Assembly (NCBI RefSeq): GCF_022569295.1
Contig: NZ_JAKFIA010000001.1
Coordinates: 945,001-1,009,000, forward strand
From: Pedomonas mirosovicensis
GTDB taxonomy: Bacteria; Pseudomonadota; Alphaproteobacteria; Sphingomonadales; Sphingomonadaceae
Direction of reading: 5' to 3'
DNA length: 64,000 nt
Positions 50,884 through 59,271 of this stretch are shown here, piece after piece. The position numbers and the translations under genes were made by a program. The notes under the pieces are model-generated. The model was not told the DNA's origin. It searched no databases and saw nothing but the letters and a program-made list of their open reading frames with translations. Every line of letters begins with the position of its first letter. The stretch's first letter is position 1.

Positions 50884-51477
50884 GTGACTACTACAAAAAA
50901 TGTTCGCCAGCGTGGCCGTCCCCGCCGCTTCGATCCCGACGAAGGCGTGGCGACGGCGCAGCGTCTGTTTCATGCACGCGGATACGACGCCGTCAGCGTT
51001 GCCGACGTCACCGATGCGCTCGGCATCAATCCGCCCAGCTTCTACGCCGCCTTCGGAAACAAAGCCGAGCTCTATGCGCGTGTTCTTGATCGCTATTCCC
51101 GCACCGGCGGCATTCCGCTCACGCAGATCCTGGCCCCGGACCGCCCGGTTGCCGAAGCGCTGACGGCCGTGCTGGAGGAGGCCGCCCGCCGCTATGCCGC
51201 CGACCCGGACGCAGGAGGGTGCCTTGTGCTGGAGGGCACGCGTTGCAACGATCCTGCCGCGCGCGATGCCGCCCGCTCCCTCAATCTCGCGGCTGAGGAT
51301 TTGATCCGCCGCTACATCGCGGCGCGCCACCCGGAACAGGCCGAGTCCCTGACGGACTTCATCAGCACCACCATGTCCGGGCTCTCCGCCAAGGCGCGGA
51401 ATGGACACAGTCAGGAGCAGCTCCTGGCCACCGCCCGCCTCGCCGGCCTGGCCGTCGCCCAGTTCCTCTCCAGATAA
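50884..51477 (+). CDS. bdcR: TetR/AcrR family regulator BdcR-like
   Basis: 197 residues. The N-terminal HTH (GRPRRFDPDEGVATAQRLFH, DAVSVADVTDALGINPPSFY) is TetR type. The C-terminal MSGLSAKARNGHSQEQLLAT matches E. coli BdcR, repressor of bdcA. The GTG start follows AAGGA. The divergent arrangement and palindrome suggest it represses both genes. Confidence 0.87.
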   Translation: MTTTKNVRQRGRPRRFDPDEGVATAQRLFHARGYDAVSVADVTDALGINPPSFYAAFGNKAELYARVLDRYSRTGGIPLTQILAPDRPVAEALTAVLEEAARRYAADPDAGGCLVLEGTRCNDPAARDAARSLNLAAEDLIRRYIAARHPEQAESLTDFISTTMSGLSAKARNGHSQEQLLATARLAGLAVAQFLSR

Positions 51478-51482
51478 CGGGG

Positions 51483-51507
51483 GCCAGGGGGCGAGCCCCC
51501 TGCAAAG
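51483..51507. repeat. Interspersed intergenic repeat, outer hairpin only
   Basis: CCAGGGGGCGAGCCCCCTG then CAAAG, like the outer end of a right arm. It lies directly before the terminator at 51509 in a convergent gap. Confidence 0.4.
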
Positions 51508-51508
51508 A

Positions 51509-51539
51509 AAAAAGCGGCGCTGTTGCGCCGCTTTTTTTG
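51509..51539. terminator. Bidirectional terminator between bdcR and the BamF-like gene
   Basis: A6, stem GCGGCGC/GCGCCGC, then seven Ts. Suits both convergent operons. Confidence 0.85.
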
Positions 51540-51560
51540 TAATCCGGTGCCGAAAGAGGC

Positions 51561-52001
51561 TCAGCCCGCCTTGGCGATGGTGGCCGTCTCCGGCTGGCGA
51601 TCGCCCGGCTGGGCGTCCAGCAGGTCTTTCAGGAATGCGCCGGTGTCGGCGACGGTGGTTCCGTCGTCGCGCAGGGCGGAGCGGATGTCCGGTTCGGCAT
51701 GGCTCGCCTTGGCGGCATCGAGCAGGGCCTGCTCGCCCGGCGACTTGGGCGGAACGCTCGCGCCTTCGCCGAACAGGGCCTCGACAGCCTGGCTCTGGGC
51801 GTCCACCTCGTGCGGGCGGGGTTCACCCGGCCGCGGCGGGCGCAGGTTGAAATCGGGCGGCACAACCAGCGGCGCCTGGCGGGCGACCGCCAGCTCGTCC
51901 GGGCCTGCGCCGGCGCTGAACGACTTGGACCGGCTGGCGCAGCCGGAGAGGGCCAGAAGGGCCACGGCGCTAAGCCCGATAAGGGTGCGGGTGCTGATCA
52001 T
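51561..52001 (-). CDS. BamF-like lipoprotein (DUF3035)
   Basis: 146 residues with lipobox LALSGC (Cys about residue 21) and the conserved PLVVPPDFNLRPPRPGEPRP that defines DUF3035. In Caulobacter a lipoprotein of this class belongs to the BAM outer-membrane assembly complex; applying that here is inference. Its start overlaps the lspA stop (ATGA), an order common in Alphaproteobacteria. Confidence 0.83.
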   Translation of the reverse strand: MISTRTLIGLSAVALLALSGCASRSKSFSAGAGPDELAVARQAPLVVPPDFNLRPPRPGEPRPHEVDAQSQAVEALFGEGASVPPKSPGEQALLDAAKASHAEPDIRSALRDDGTTVADTGAFLKDLLDAQPGDRQPETATIAKAG

Positions 52002-52558
52002 TCAGCCGACTCCACTCTGTTATTCTGTTCCTGCTTTCTTAGGCTGAGAAGCAGGATGATCGCAACGCCAATGGTGATGGCCGCGTCCGCCACATTGAAA
52101 ACGTAGCTCCAGTAGGGGATGCCCTTCACGTCGATGAAGTCTGCCACGGCCCCGAAGCGGGTGCGGTCGATGATGTTGCCGATGGCCCCGCCGAGGATGC
52201 CGCCCAGCGCCACGGCCTGCCAGCGACTGCGCTCCCGCCACAGCCAGACGGCCACGAAGATGGAAATGGCGGCGGTCAGCGCAATCAGCAGCCAGCGGCC
52301 CATGTCGGACTTTGCCGTGAGCAGGCCGGTGGAGACGCCCCGGTTCCACACCATGGTCAGGTGCAGGAAGCCGTTGACGATCGGCACGGAGATCTTCTCC
52401 GGCAGGCGAAAGACCTCCAGAATCCACCACTTGGAGACCTGATCCGCCACCAGCACGACGGCGGCGAACGCATAGCCGAGAAGGCGATGCGTCGCGCGCG
52501 GCGGCACGTCCTCTCCCGAGGAGCGTGGCCAACCGGGAAAGGCCGGGTCAGGCCGCAT
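51998..52558 (-). CDS. lspA: Lipoprotein signal peptidase LspA
   Basis: Aspartyl protease that removes signal peptides from prolipoproteins. Four helices. The active aspartates are in NIIDRTRFGAVADFIDV (D140) and FNVADAAI (D158), numbered from ATG 52558. That ATG overlaps ileS by 11 bases and has GAGG upstream. A GTG at 52507, with SD GGGAGAGG, gives a more typical 169-residue protein and may be the real start. Confidence 0.94.
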   Translation of the reverse strand: MRPDPAFPGWPRSSGEDVPPRATHRLLGYAFAAVVLVADQVSKWWILEVFRLPEKISVPIVNGFLHLTMVWNRGVSTGLLTAKSDMGRWLLIALTAAISIFVAVWLWRERSRWQAVALGGILGGAIGNIIDRTRFGAVADFIDVKGIPYWSYVFNVADAAITIGVAIILLLSLRKQEQNNRVESAE

Positions 52559-55400
52559 TCACCACCTCTTCGCAGCGCAGGCACAGGTCCGGCTGAGCTG
52601 GATTGCGGCCTACTTCTGGCAGAACCCGCCAGCAGCGGTTGCACTTGTGTCCCTCGGCCTTCCGGGTGACGACGGCAACGCCGCCCACCTCATCCAGCGC
52701 GAAGGCTTCAAGCGGCGGCTGGTCGAGCGACACGGTCAGGTCCGAGGTAATGCAGATTTCCGCCATGTCCACCGTGGAAAGCAGGTGGGAGTCGGCCGAT
52801 TCGGTCACATACAGCACCGGCGAGGACTCGAGGCTCGCGCCGATGCGCTTCTCGCGCCGGTCGATCTCCAGCGCGCCGGTGACGACCGAGCGCACCTCGC
52901 GGATGCGCTTCCACTTGGACGCCAGCGCATCGTCGCGCCACCCGGCCGGGATTTCGGGCCACAGCTCCAGGTGCACGCTGCCGTCTTCCGACGGGAAGCG
53001 GGCCTGCCACGCTTCCTCGGCGGTGAAGACGAGGATGGGGGCCAGCCACTTGGTGAGGCAGTGGAACAGCAGGTCCATCACCGTGCGGCAGGCGCGGCGG
53101 CGCACGCTGTCCTTGGCGTCGCAGTAGAGGCTGTCCTTGCGGATATCGAAGTAGAACGACGACAGGTCGTTGATGCAGAAGCTATGCAGCGCCGTGTAGT
53201 ACGGGTTGAAATCGAACCCGTTGGCATGCTCGCGCAAGTAAGCATCCATCTCGACGAGACGGTGCATCACCCAGCGCTCCAGCTCCGGCATCTGGTCGAA
53301 CGGCAGTTTTTCCTCTTCCGAGAAGCCGTCGAGCGCGCCCAAGAGGTAGCGCAGCGTGTTCCGCAGCTTGCGGTAGGCGTCCACCTGCCCGGCCAGGATC
53401 TCCTTGCCGATGCGGACGTCGCTGAAATAGTCGGTCGAGACCACCCACAGACGCAGGATGTCCGCGCCGTTTTCCTTGATGATCGTCAGCGGGTCGATGA
53501 CGTTGCCCTTGGACTTGGACATCTTCTCGCCCTTGGAATCGAGCGTGAAGCCGTGGGTCATCACCGCGTTGTAGGGCGCGCGGCCCCGGGTGCCGCAGCT
53601 CTCCAGCAGCGAGGACTGGAACCAACCGCGATGCTGGTCCGAGCCTTCGAGGTACAGGTCCGCCGGCCACTGGAGGGCGGGCCAGGTGCCGCTTTCCAGC
53701 ACGAAGCTGTGGGTCGAACCAGAGTCGAACCACACGTCGAGGATGTCCTTGGCCTGCTCGAAGTCGGCAGCGTCGTACTTGTCGCCCAGGAACTGCTGCG
53801 CCGGGGTGACGTACCAGGCGTCCGCGCCGCCCTCGCGCACCGCCTCGACGATGCGGGCGTTGACCTCTTCGTCCTGCAGGATCTCGCCGGTCTTCTTGTT
53901 CACGAACACGGTGATGGGCACGCCCCACGCGCGCTGGCGGGAGAGCACCCAATCCGGCCGGCTCTCGACCATCGAGCGGATGCGGTTCTTGCCCTGCGCC
54001 GGCACCCAGCGGGTATCGTCAATGGCCTTGAGTGCCGTAGCCCGCAGGCCGGTCTTGTCGAGCGACACGAACCACTGCGGCGTGTTGCGGTAGATGAGCG
54101 GGGCCTTAGAGCGCCAGCTGTGCGGATAGCTGTGGACGAGATCGCCCTGCGACAGCAGCGCGCCCGCGCCTTCCAGCAGCTCGCAGATCCTTGGCGCGAC
54201 CTTGTAGACATGCTCGCCCGCCACGAGGGCCACGGTATCGTAGTAGCGGCCGTCCTCGGCGACGGTGAAGGGAGCCTCGATGCCGAACTTCTGGCCGACG
54301 GCGAAGTCCTCCTCGCCGTGGCTCGGCGCGGTGTGGACGAGGCCGGTGCCGGTATCGGTCGTCACATGATCGCCCGGCAGCAGGGGCACGTCGAAGTCGT
54401 AGTGGCCATTGGCATCCGGGTGGCCGCGCCACGGGTGGGCGCAGATGGTGCCTTCCAGCTGCGCGCCGGTCAGAGCTTCGGTGGCGTTCCAGGCGAGGAT
54501 GCCGGCGCGCTTGGCGAATTCCGCCACCAGCGCTTCGGCCACGAGGAAGCGGTCGCCCACCTTGGCGCGCGCGTCCTCGCTCACTTCGCTCACGTCGATG
54601 ACGAGATACTCAAGCTCCGGCCCGTAGGCGATGGCGCGGTTGGCCGGGATGGTCCACGGGGTCGTGGTCCAGATCACGGGGCGGGCCTTCAGCAGCACGG
54701 CGCGCGGGCTGGAGACCACGGGGAAGGCCACGTCGATCATGGTCGAGGTGTGGTCGTGGTATTCCACCTCCGCCTCGGCCAGCGCGGTTTTCTCGACCGG
54801 CGACCACATCACCGGCTTGGAGCCGCGATAAAGGCTGCCGTTCATGGAGAACTTCAGCAGTTCGCCCACAATGGTGGCCTCGGCTTCGAAGGCCATGGTG
54901 GTGTAGGGGTTCTCCCAATCGCCCGTGATGCCGAGCCGCTTGAACTGCTCGCGCTGCACGCCCAGCCAGTGGGCGGCAAAGGCCCGGCATTCCTTGCGGA
55001 ACTCGACCGGGTCCACCTCGTCCTTGTTCTTGCCCTTCTTGCGGTACTGCTCCTCGATCTTCCACTCGATGGGCAGGCCGTGGCAGTCCCAGCCGGGCAC
55101 ATAGGGCGCATCCTTGCCCTGCATCTGCTGGGCGCGGGTGATGACGTCCTTCAAAATCTTGTTGAGCGCATGGCCGATGTGAATGTCGCCGTTCGCATAC
55201 GGGGGGCCGTCGTGCAGGATGAACTTCGGGCGGCCCGCGGCGGCTTCGCGCAGGCGCTGGTAGAGGCCCAGCTTCTCCCAGCGCTCCAGCCACTGGGGTT
55301 CCTGCGCGGCAAGGCCCGCCTTCATGGGAAAGCCGGTCTTGGGCAGGAAGACGGTGGCGCGATAGTCGGTCTTGGTCTCTTGGCTGTTGTCAGCGGTCAT
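52548..55400 (-). CDS. ileS: Isoleucine-tRNA ligase
   Basis: Class I aminoacyl-tRNA synthetase, type 1. HIGH motif at residues 74-77 (PPYANGDIHIGHALN), KMSKS loop in SKGEKMSKSKGNVIDPL, editing domain between, and a C-terminal zinc finger (CNRCWRVLPEV ... CLRCEEVV). The ATG at 55400 is the most family-like start; a TTG seven codons upstream is possible. 950 residues. Part of bamF-like-lspA-ileS. Confidence 0.97.
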   Translation of the reverse strand: MTADNSQETKTDYRATVFLPKTGFPMKAGLAAQEPQWLERWEKLGLYQRLREAAAGRPKFILHDGPPYANGDIHIGHALNKILKDVITRAQQMQGKDAPYVPGWDCHGLPIEWKIEEQYRKKGKNKDEVDPVEFRKECRAFAAHWLGVQREQFKRLGITGDWENPYTTMAFEAEATIVGELLKFSMNGSLYRGSKPVMWSPVEKTALAEAEVEYHDHTSTMIDVAFPVVSSPRAVLLKARPVIWTTTPWTIPANRAIAYGPELEYLVIDVSEVSEDARAKVGDRFLVAEALVAEFAKRAGILAWNATEALTGAQLEGTICAHPWRGHPDANGHYDFDVPLLPGDHVTTDTGTGLVHTAPSHGEEDFAVGQKFGIEAPFTVAEDGRYYDTVALVAGEHVYKVAPRICELLEGAGALLSQGDLVHSYPHSWRSKAPLIYRNTPQWFVSLDKTGLRATALKAIDDTRWVPAQGKNRIRSMVESRPDWVLSRQRAWGVPITVFVNKKTGEILQDEEVNARIVEAVREGGADAWYVTPAQQFLGDKYDAADFEQAKDILDVWFDSGSTHSFVLESGTWPALQWPADLYLEGSDQHRGWFQSSLLESCGTRGRAPYNAVMTHGFTLDSKGEKMSKSKGNVIDPLTIIKENGADILRLWVVSTDYFSDVRIGKEILAGQVDAYRKLRNTLRYLLGALDGFSEEEKLPFDQMPELERWVMHRLVEMDAYLREHANGFDFNPYYTALHSFCINDLSSFYFDIRKDSLYCDAKDSVRRRACRTVMDLLFHCLTKWLAPILVFTAEEAWQARFPSEDGSVHLELWPEIPAGWRDDALASKWKRIREVRSVVTGALEIDRREKRIGASLESSPVLYVTESADSHLLSTVDMAEICITSDLTVSLDQPPLEAFALDEVGGVAVVTRKAEGHKCNRCWRVLPEVGRNPAQPDLCLRCEEVVNAA

Positions 55401-55964
55401 GCGGCACTCGGCAATTTGCAATTGGCGTCAGGTTCTCTGGGTAAAAGCAAAACGACCCCGGCCCCGCAGCAACTCACGAGGCCGGGCCAATAATTCGCGT
55501 CTGGAACCAGGACCCAAGCATGGCCCGGTTCTAGCGGGGAAGCGCAAGGGTGTCGAGGGCCATGGGTGGGCAGGGGGGACGGCGCAGCCCCGCCCGTGAG
55601 GGGAGGGGAGACTTCGCCATCCGCACAAAAAAGACGCCGGTGAAGATCACCGGCGCCAGGGTTCAGGGGAGGAGGAAATCGAAAGCAATCTTAAGCAAAT
55701 TCAGAACAGGCACTCATACTTACGACAGACGGTTACACCGAAGATAAGAGGTACGGGGGCAGGACACGCGCTGACGGACGTGCCGTCTGGGAGTCGGGAG
55801 AGGCGCATGTCCTGCCTGCCCGATCGACGGACCACAGTTCAATGTCGTCAGGTCTGCATAACCCTCCGTGTCTGAACCGTAACTGAATGATGCCGCAGTG
55901 CGGTAGACAGGCCGGGTACGGCGCGCGATGACTTGCGCCCGTGAGGGACCGAAACTGCTAAGCC
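55401..55964. other. Gap between ileS and merR
   Basis: 564 bases. It holds the ileS leader and promoter region, one minus-strand terminator (55626-55657) and a sequence of about 300 bases between that and the merR stop. Small frames exist on both strands but none has a good start, SD or recognisable protein. I see no RNA motif such as a T-box. The 300-base stretch before the terminator could be a merR 3' UTR or an unrecognised small RNA. Confidence 0.5.
55626..55657 (-). terminator. Strong minus-strand terminator upstream of ileS
   Basis: Stem GGCGCCGGTGA/TCACCGGCGTC followed by six or seven Ts on the minus strand. Confidence 0.85.
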
Positions 55965-56411
55965 TCAATCCGCCAAGGAAGATTCCCGTAGATCGCCGGC
56001 TGTAGAATGGCTTGGGGCTGGCTGACTGAGAGCGGTGAGGATTCCGCATTCGGACACCGTGCCGTGGGCGCAATGGCCGATGAGCTGGGAGAGTTCCGCC
56101 TCCAGCGCCTCCAGCTGGCGGATCTTGCGGCGGATTTCGCCCCGGTGCTCCCGCGCCAGCCGGTCCACGTCCGCGCACGGCTGGTCCGGATGCCCGGCGA
56201 GTTGAATGAGCGTGGTGATCGCCTCGATGGAGAAGCCCAGGTCCCGCGCCTGCCGGATGAAGTTCAGCCGCTCCAGATGCGCGCGGCCATAAAGCCGCCG
56301 GTTGCCCGCCGTGCGCGGCGGCTGGGGCATGAGGCTGATGGACTCATAGTAGCGGATGGTCGGAATCTTCACGCCCGTCTCGCGGGAAAGAGCGCCGATG
56401 GTGAGGTCCAT
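55965..56411 (-). CDS. MerR-family metal-responsive regulator (ZntR/CadR type)
   Basis: 148 residues. N-terminal MerR HTH (LTIGALSRETGVKIPTIRYY, GNRRLYGRAHLERL) and dimerisation helix. C79, C114 and C122 occupy the positions of metal ligands in ZntR/CadR/PbrR, so it should sense divalent zinc, cadmium, lead or cobalt. Divergent from the cation efflux gene, with a textbook MerR-type promoter between them. Confidence 0.9.
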   Translation of the reverse strand: MDLTIGALSRETGVKIPTIRYYESISLMPQPPRTAGNRRLYGRAHLERLNFIRQARDLGFSIEAITTLIQLAGHPDQPCADVDRLAREHRGEIRRKIRQLEALEAELSQLIGHCAHGTVSECGILTALSQPAPSHSTAGDLRESSLAD

Positions 56412-56423
56412 GGAAAAAGCCTC

Positions 56424-56454
56424 TTGCTCCTCTAGTGACTAGAGATCCTAAATA
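56424..56454 (+). promoter_or_regulatory. MerR-type promoter with 19-bp spacer and dyad operator
   Basis: TTGCTC (56424-56429), a 19-base spacer, then TAAATA (56449-56454). The spacer contains a perfect palindrome CTCTAGT-G-ACTAGAG (56430-56444). The overlong spacer and centred dyad are the hallmark of MerR-activated metal-efflux promoters. Confidence 0.8.
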
Positions 56455-56511
56455 GGAAGCCATGGCGGCGGCGGGAAGAGTCGCGCATCGGCAATTCCAA
56501 GGAGCAGAACG

Positions 56512-57168
56512 ATGGCAACCAGTTGCGGAACCCAGAAAACTCAGGCCTCTACGGGCTGCTGCGGCTGTTCCAGCGGCACGGTGACGTTCGACGGCACGGA
56601 CCGGCGCTACCGGCAGGTGCTATGGGTCATCATCGTGCTCAACGCCGCCATGTTCTTCGTGGAGATGGGCGGGGGCCTTGCCTCCGGCTCGCTCGCGCTT
56701 CAGGCGGACAGCCTCGATTTCGCGGGCGATGCCATGACCTACGGCCTGTCGCTCGCCGTCATCGGCATGGCCGCCGCCGTGCGGGCGAAGGCCGCGCTGC
56801 TCAAGGGGCTGAGCCTCGGGCTGATCGCTGCCTACATCCTCGGCTCGGCGCTTTACCGCACCTTCGTTGTCGGCGTGCCCGAACCGCTAACCATGGGCGT
56901 CATCGGCATCGCCGCGCTGGCGGTGAACCTCGGCTCCGTCGCCCTCTTGTGGAAGTGGCGCGAGGGCGACGCCAACGTGCGCTCGGTGTGGCTGTGCTCC
57001 CGCAACGACGCCATCGGCAACCTCGCCGTGCTGTTCGCCGCCGGGGTGGTCGCCGTCACCGGCACCAAATGGGCCGACCTCGCCGTCGCGGCGCTCATGT
57101 CCTGCCTGTTCCTGCAAACCTCGTTTCAGGTGATCCGCACCGCCCGTGGCGAATTGGCTGCGGCTTAA
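56512..57168 (+). CDS. Cation diffusion facilitator family transporter
   Basis: 218 residues, five or six helices. The N-terminus has a Cys-rich patch (CGTQKTQASTGCCGCSSG) that may bind metal. The transport site includes LQADSLDFAGDAMTYGLSLA (D-x3-D type), and CSRNDAIGNLAVLFAAGVV is the second half-site. There is no long cytoplasmic C-domain, as in short CDF/DmeF-like members. Expected to export the metal sensed by the adjacent MerR protein. Confidence 0.88.
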   Translation: MATSCGTQKTQASTGCCGCSSGTVTFDGTDRRYRQVLWVIIVLNAAMFFVEMGGGLASGSLALQADSLDFAGDAMTYGLSLAVIGMAAAVRAKAALLKGLSLGLIAAYILGSALYRTFVVGVPEPLTMGVIGIAALAVNLGSVALLWKWREGDANVRSVWLCSRNDAIGNLAVLFAAGVVAVTGTKWADLAVAALMSCLFLQTSFQVIRTARGELAAA

Positions 57169-57354
57169 GCCAAGGGGGTCGCGGACCCCCTTGGCGATCC
57201 CCTATTCGTTTTAAAGGGCCGTGTCCGTGATGACGGGTGCGGCCCTTTTCTGTGCCCGGCGCGCTAAATTCCAAAAATCGCAGCGGCTTATGAAGGGCGC
57301 GTCCCGATGAAATAAACGGGAGGTTGCCAAGAGGGGTAAGCCCCTCCTGCAAAG
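57169..57354. repeat. Interspersed intergenic repeat, both arms
   Basis: Left arm: GCCAAGGGGGTC/GACCCCCTTGGC, GATCCCCTATTCGTTTTA, GGGCCGTG. Right arm: AGGGCGCGTCCCGATG, AAATAAACGGGAGG, TTGCCAAGAGGGG/CCCCTCCTGCAAAG. About 75 bases separate the arms. Stems differ from other copies yet pair. Between convergent genes. Confidence 0.75.
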
Positions 57355-57363
57355 AGAATTCAA

Positions 57364-58026
57364 TTACCCACGCGCCTTGGTGGCCAGCCACACCACGTGG
57401 CGGGTGCCGTGGGCGCGGATGACCTGTTCTTCCACTTCGAACCCGGCGCGTTTCAGGCGGTTGGTGAAGGGGCCGTTGGGTGTGATGGACCAGACGGCCA
57501 GAATCCCGCCGGGTTTCAGCGCGTCGCGGGCGTCGAGCAGGCCGCGGCGCTTGTAGAGGGCGTCGTTGGCGTCCTGCACCAGCCCTTCGGGGCCGTTGTC
57601 CACGTCGAGGAGGATGGCGTCATACTCTGAGCCGGGCAGGATGAACTGGGCGACATCGGCCACGGCCAGCGAAACGCGCGGATCATCGAGGCTGTCGCCG
57701 AAGATTTCGGCCATGGGGCCACGCGCCCAGGTGACGACTTCCGGCACCAGCTCGGCCACATCGATGCGGGCCTTGGGGCCGAGGGTGCGAAGCGCCGCGC
57801 GCAGGGTGAAGCCCATGCCGAGCCCGCCGATGAGGATGCGCGGGGCCGGGTGCGCCGCCAGCTTCTCGCACGCCAGCGTCGCCAGCGCCTCTTCGGACTT
57901 GCTGAGGCGGCTGCTCATCAGCTCGATGTTGCCGAGGGTGATGGAGAACTCGGTGTCGCGCTTGTAGAGCTGGAGTTCGCCGCCGTCCGGCAGCGGGGCG
58001 GTATCGAGCAACACACGCATTTTCAT
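57364..58026 (-). CDS. Spermidine synthase-like methyltransferase-fold protein
   Basis: 220 residues with a SAM-type Rossmann fold: ILIGGLGMGFTLRAALRTLG (motif I), VAELVPEVVTWARGPM and DAILLDVDNGPEGLV. Resembles spermidine synthase and related hypothetical proteins, but the polyamine-binding residues cannot be confirmed. ATG 58026 chosen, with GGAG nine bases upstream. Function undetermined. Confidence 0.75.
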   Translation of the reverse strand: MKMRVLLDTAPLPDGGELQLYKRDTEFSITLGNIELMSSRLSKSEEALATLACEKLAAHPAPRILIGGLGMGFTLRAALRTLGPKARIDVAELVPEVVTWARGPMAEIFGDSLDDPRVSLAVADVAQFILPGSEYDAILLDVDNGPEGLVQDANDALYKRRGLLDARDALKPGGILAVWSITPNGPFTNRLKRAGFEVEEQVIRAHGTRHVVWLATKARG

Positions 58027-58141
58027 GTAACAAACTCCACTGGCCACAGCTTACAGGCGATCCGCGCCTCGATGACATGGATCGCACGAAGAAGCGAGCA
58101 GCTTCTTGGAACTCGCAAACCATGCCGCACCGATAAACGAA

Positions 58142-58170
58142 AAGGGAGGCTGCCGTGGGCAGCCTCCCTT
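58142..58170 (-). terminator. Likely terminator of bioB
   Basis: A 13-base perfect stem AAGGGAGGCTGCC/GGCAGCCTCCCTT, followed on the minus strand by TTCGTTT. Resembles the outer hairpin plus core of the intergenic repeat, but only loosely. Confidence 0.65.
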
Positions 58171-58195
58171 CGTCCGTTTCAGCGCTGGCGAGCGC

Positions 58196-59155
58196 TCAGG
58201 CGGCGGCGGTCATGCCGAGGCGCTTGAGCAGGGCGGCGTCGCGGTTCTCCGCCGGGTTGGGGGTGGTCAGCAGCTTCTCGCCGTAGAAGATGGAGCTGGC
58301 CCCGGCCATGAAGCAGAGGGCCTGCAACTCGTCCGACATGGTCTCGCGGCCTGCCGACAGGCGCACGACCGACTTCGGCATCACGATGCGCGCAACCGCG
58401 ATGGTGCGGACGAACTCGAGGCCTTCCAGCTCGTCCTGCCCGTAAAGCGGCGTGCCCTTCACCTGCACCAGCCGGTTGATGGGAACGGACTGCGGGTGCT
58501 CCGGCAGGGTGGCGAGCGCGTGGAGCATGCCGACGCGATCCTCGCGGGTCTCGCCCATGCCAACGATGCCGCCCGAGCACACGTTGATGCCCGCCTCGCG
58601 CACATGGGAGAGGGTCTCCAGCCGCTCATCGAACGTGCGGGTGGTGATGATCTCCTTGTAGTGCTCGGGCGAGGTGTCGATGTTGTGGTTGTAGTAGTCG
58701 AGCCCGGCATCCTTCAGCTTCTGGGCCTGATGGGCCTCCAGCATGCCGAGCGTGACGCAGGCTTCCAGGCCCAGCTCCTTCACGCCCTCGATCATGGCGG
58801 AGATGCTCTCGATGTCCTTGTCCTTCGGGCGGGTCCAGGCGGCGCCCATGCAGAAGCGGGAAGCGCCCGCTTCCTTGGCGGCGCGGGCCTGTTCCAGCAC
58901 CTTCTCCACGTCCATCAGCTTGTCGGCCTTCAGGCCGGTTTCCTTGGCGAACTTGGCCGACTGGGGGCAGTAGGCGCAGTCCTCCGCGCAGCCGCCGGTC
59001 TTGATGGACAGCAGCTGGGAGAGCTGAACGGTGTTGGCCGCATGAAACTGGCGGTGAATCGTCTGGGCCTCGAACACGAGGTCGAGGAACGGCCGGTCGA
59101 ACAGGGCGTGGATTTCCTCGCGGGTCCAGTCGTTGCGAATGGCGGCGTTGGTCAT
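58196..59155 (-). CDS. bioB: Biotin synthase
   Basis: Radical SAM enzyme that inserts sulfur into dethiobiotin. The 4Fe-4S site is C56-x3-C60-x2-C63 ([13 protein letters not shown]); [11 protein letters not shown] and [11 protein letters not shown] are conserved, with Cys in the latter binding the 2Fe-2S cluster. 319 residues from ATG 59155. The rest of the bio pathway is not in this window. Confidence 0.96.
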   Translation of the reverse strand: MTNAAIRNDWTREEIHALFDRPFLDLVFEAQTIHRQFHAANTVQLSQLLSIKTGGCAEDCAYCPQSAKFAKETGLKADKLMDVEKVLEQARAAKEAGASRFCMGAAWTRPKDKDIESISAMIEGVKELGLEACVTLGMLEAHQAQKLKDAGLDYYNHNIDTSPEHYKEIITTRTFDERLETLSHVREAGINVCSGGIVGMGETREDRVGMLHALATLPEHPQSVPINRLVQVKGTPLYGQDELEGLEFVRTIAVARIVMPKSVVRLSAGRETMSDELQALCFMAGASSIFYGEKLLTTPNPAENRDAALLKRLGMTAAA

Positions 59156-59271
59156 GGGGCGGTCCTTGTTCAGGATGGGGGCCTTATTCAGAATGAAGTG
59201 GGCGAAGCGGTAATAGCCCGCCGGGGCGCGGTCAACGCTGCAATGAAGAAAGGGAAGGGGCAAGCCTGCGG

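Noticed and set aside
52647-55493. 948-codon open frame antisense to ileS
   Set aside because: Long antisense frames are expected at this GC content. Its protein has no recognisable domain, while ileS on the other strand is complete.
55720-56178. 152-codon minus-strand frame overlapping merR
   Set aside because: The N-terminal half is a frame shadow of merR and the remainder lacks a start or any recognisable protein.
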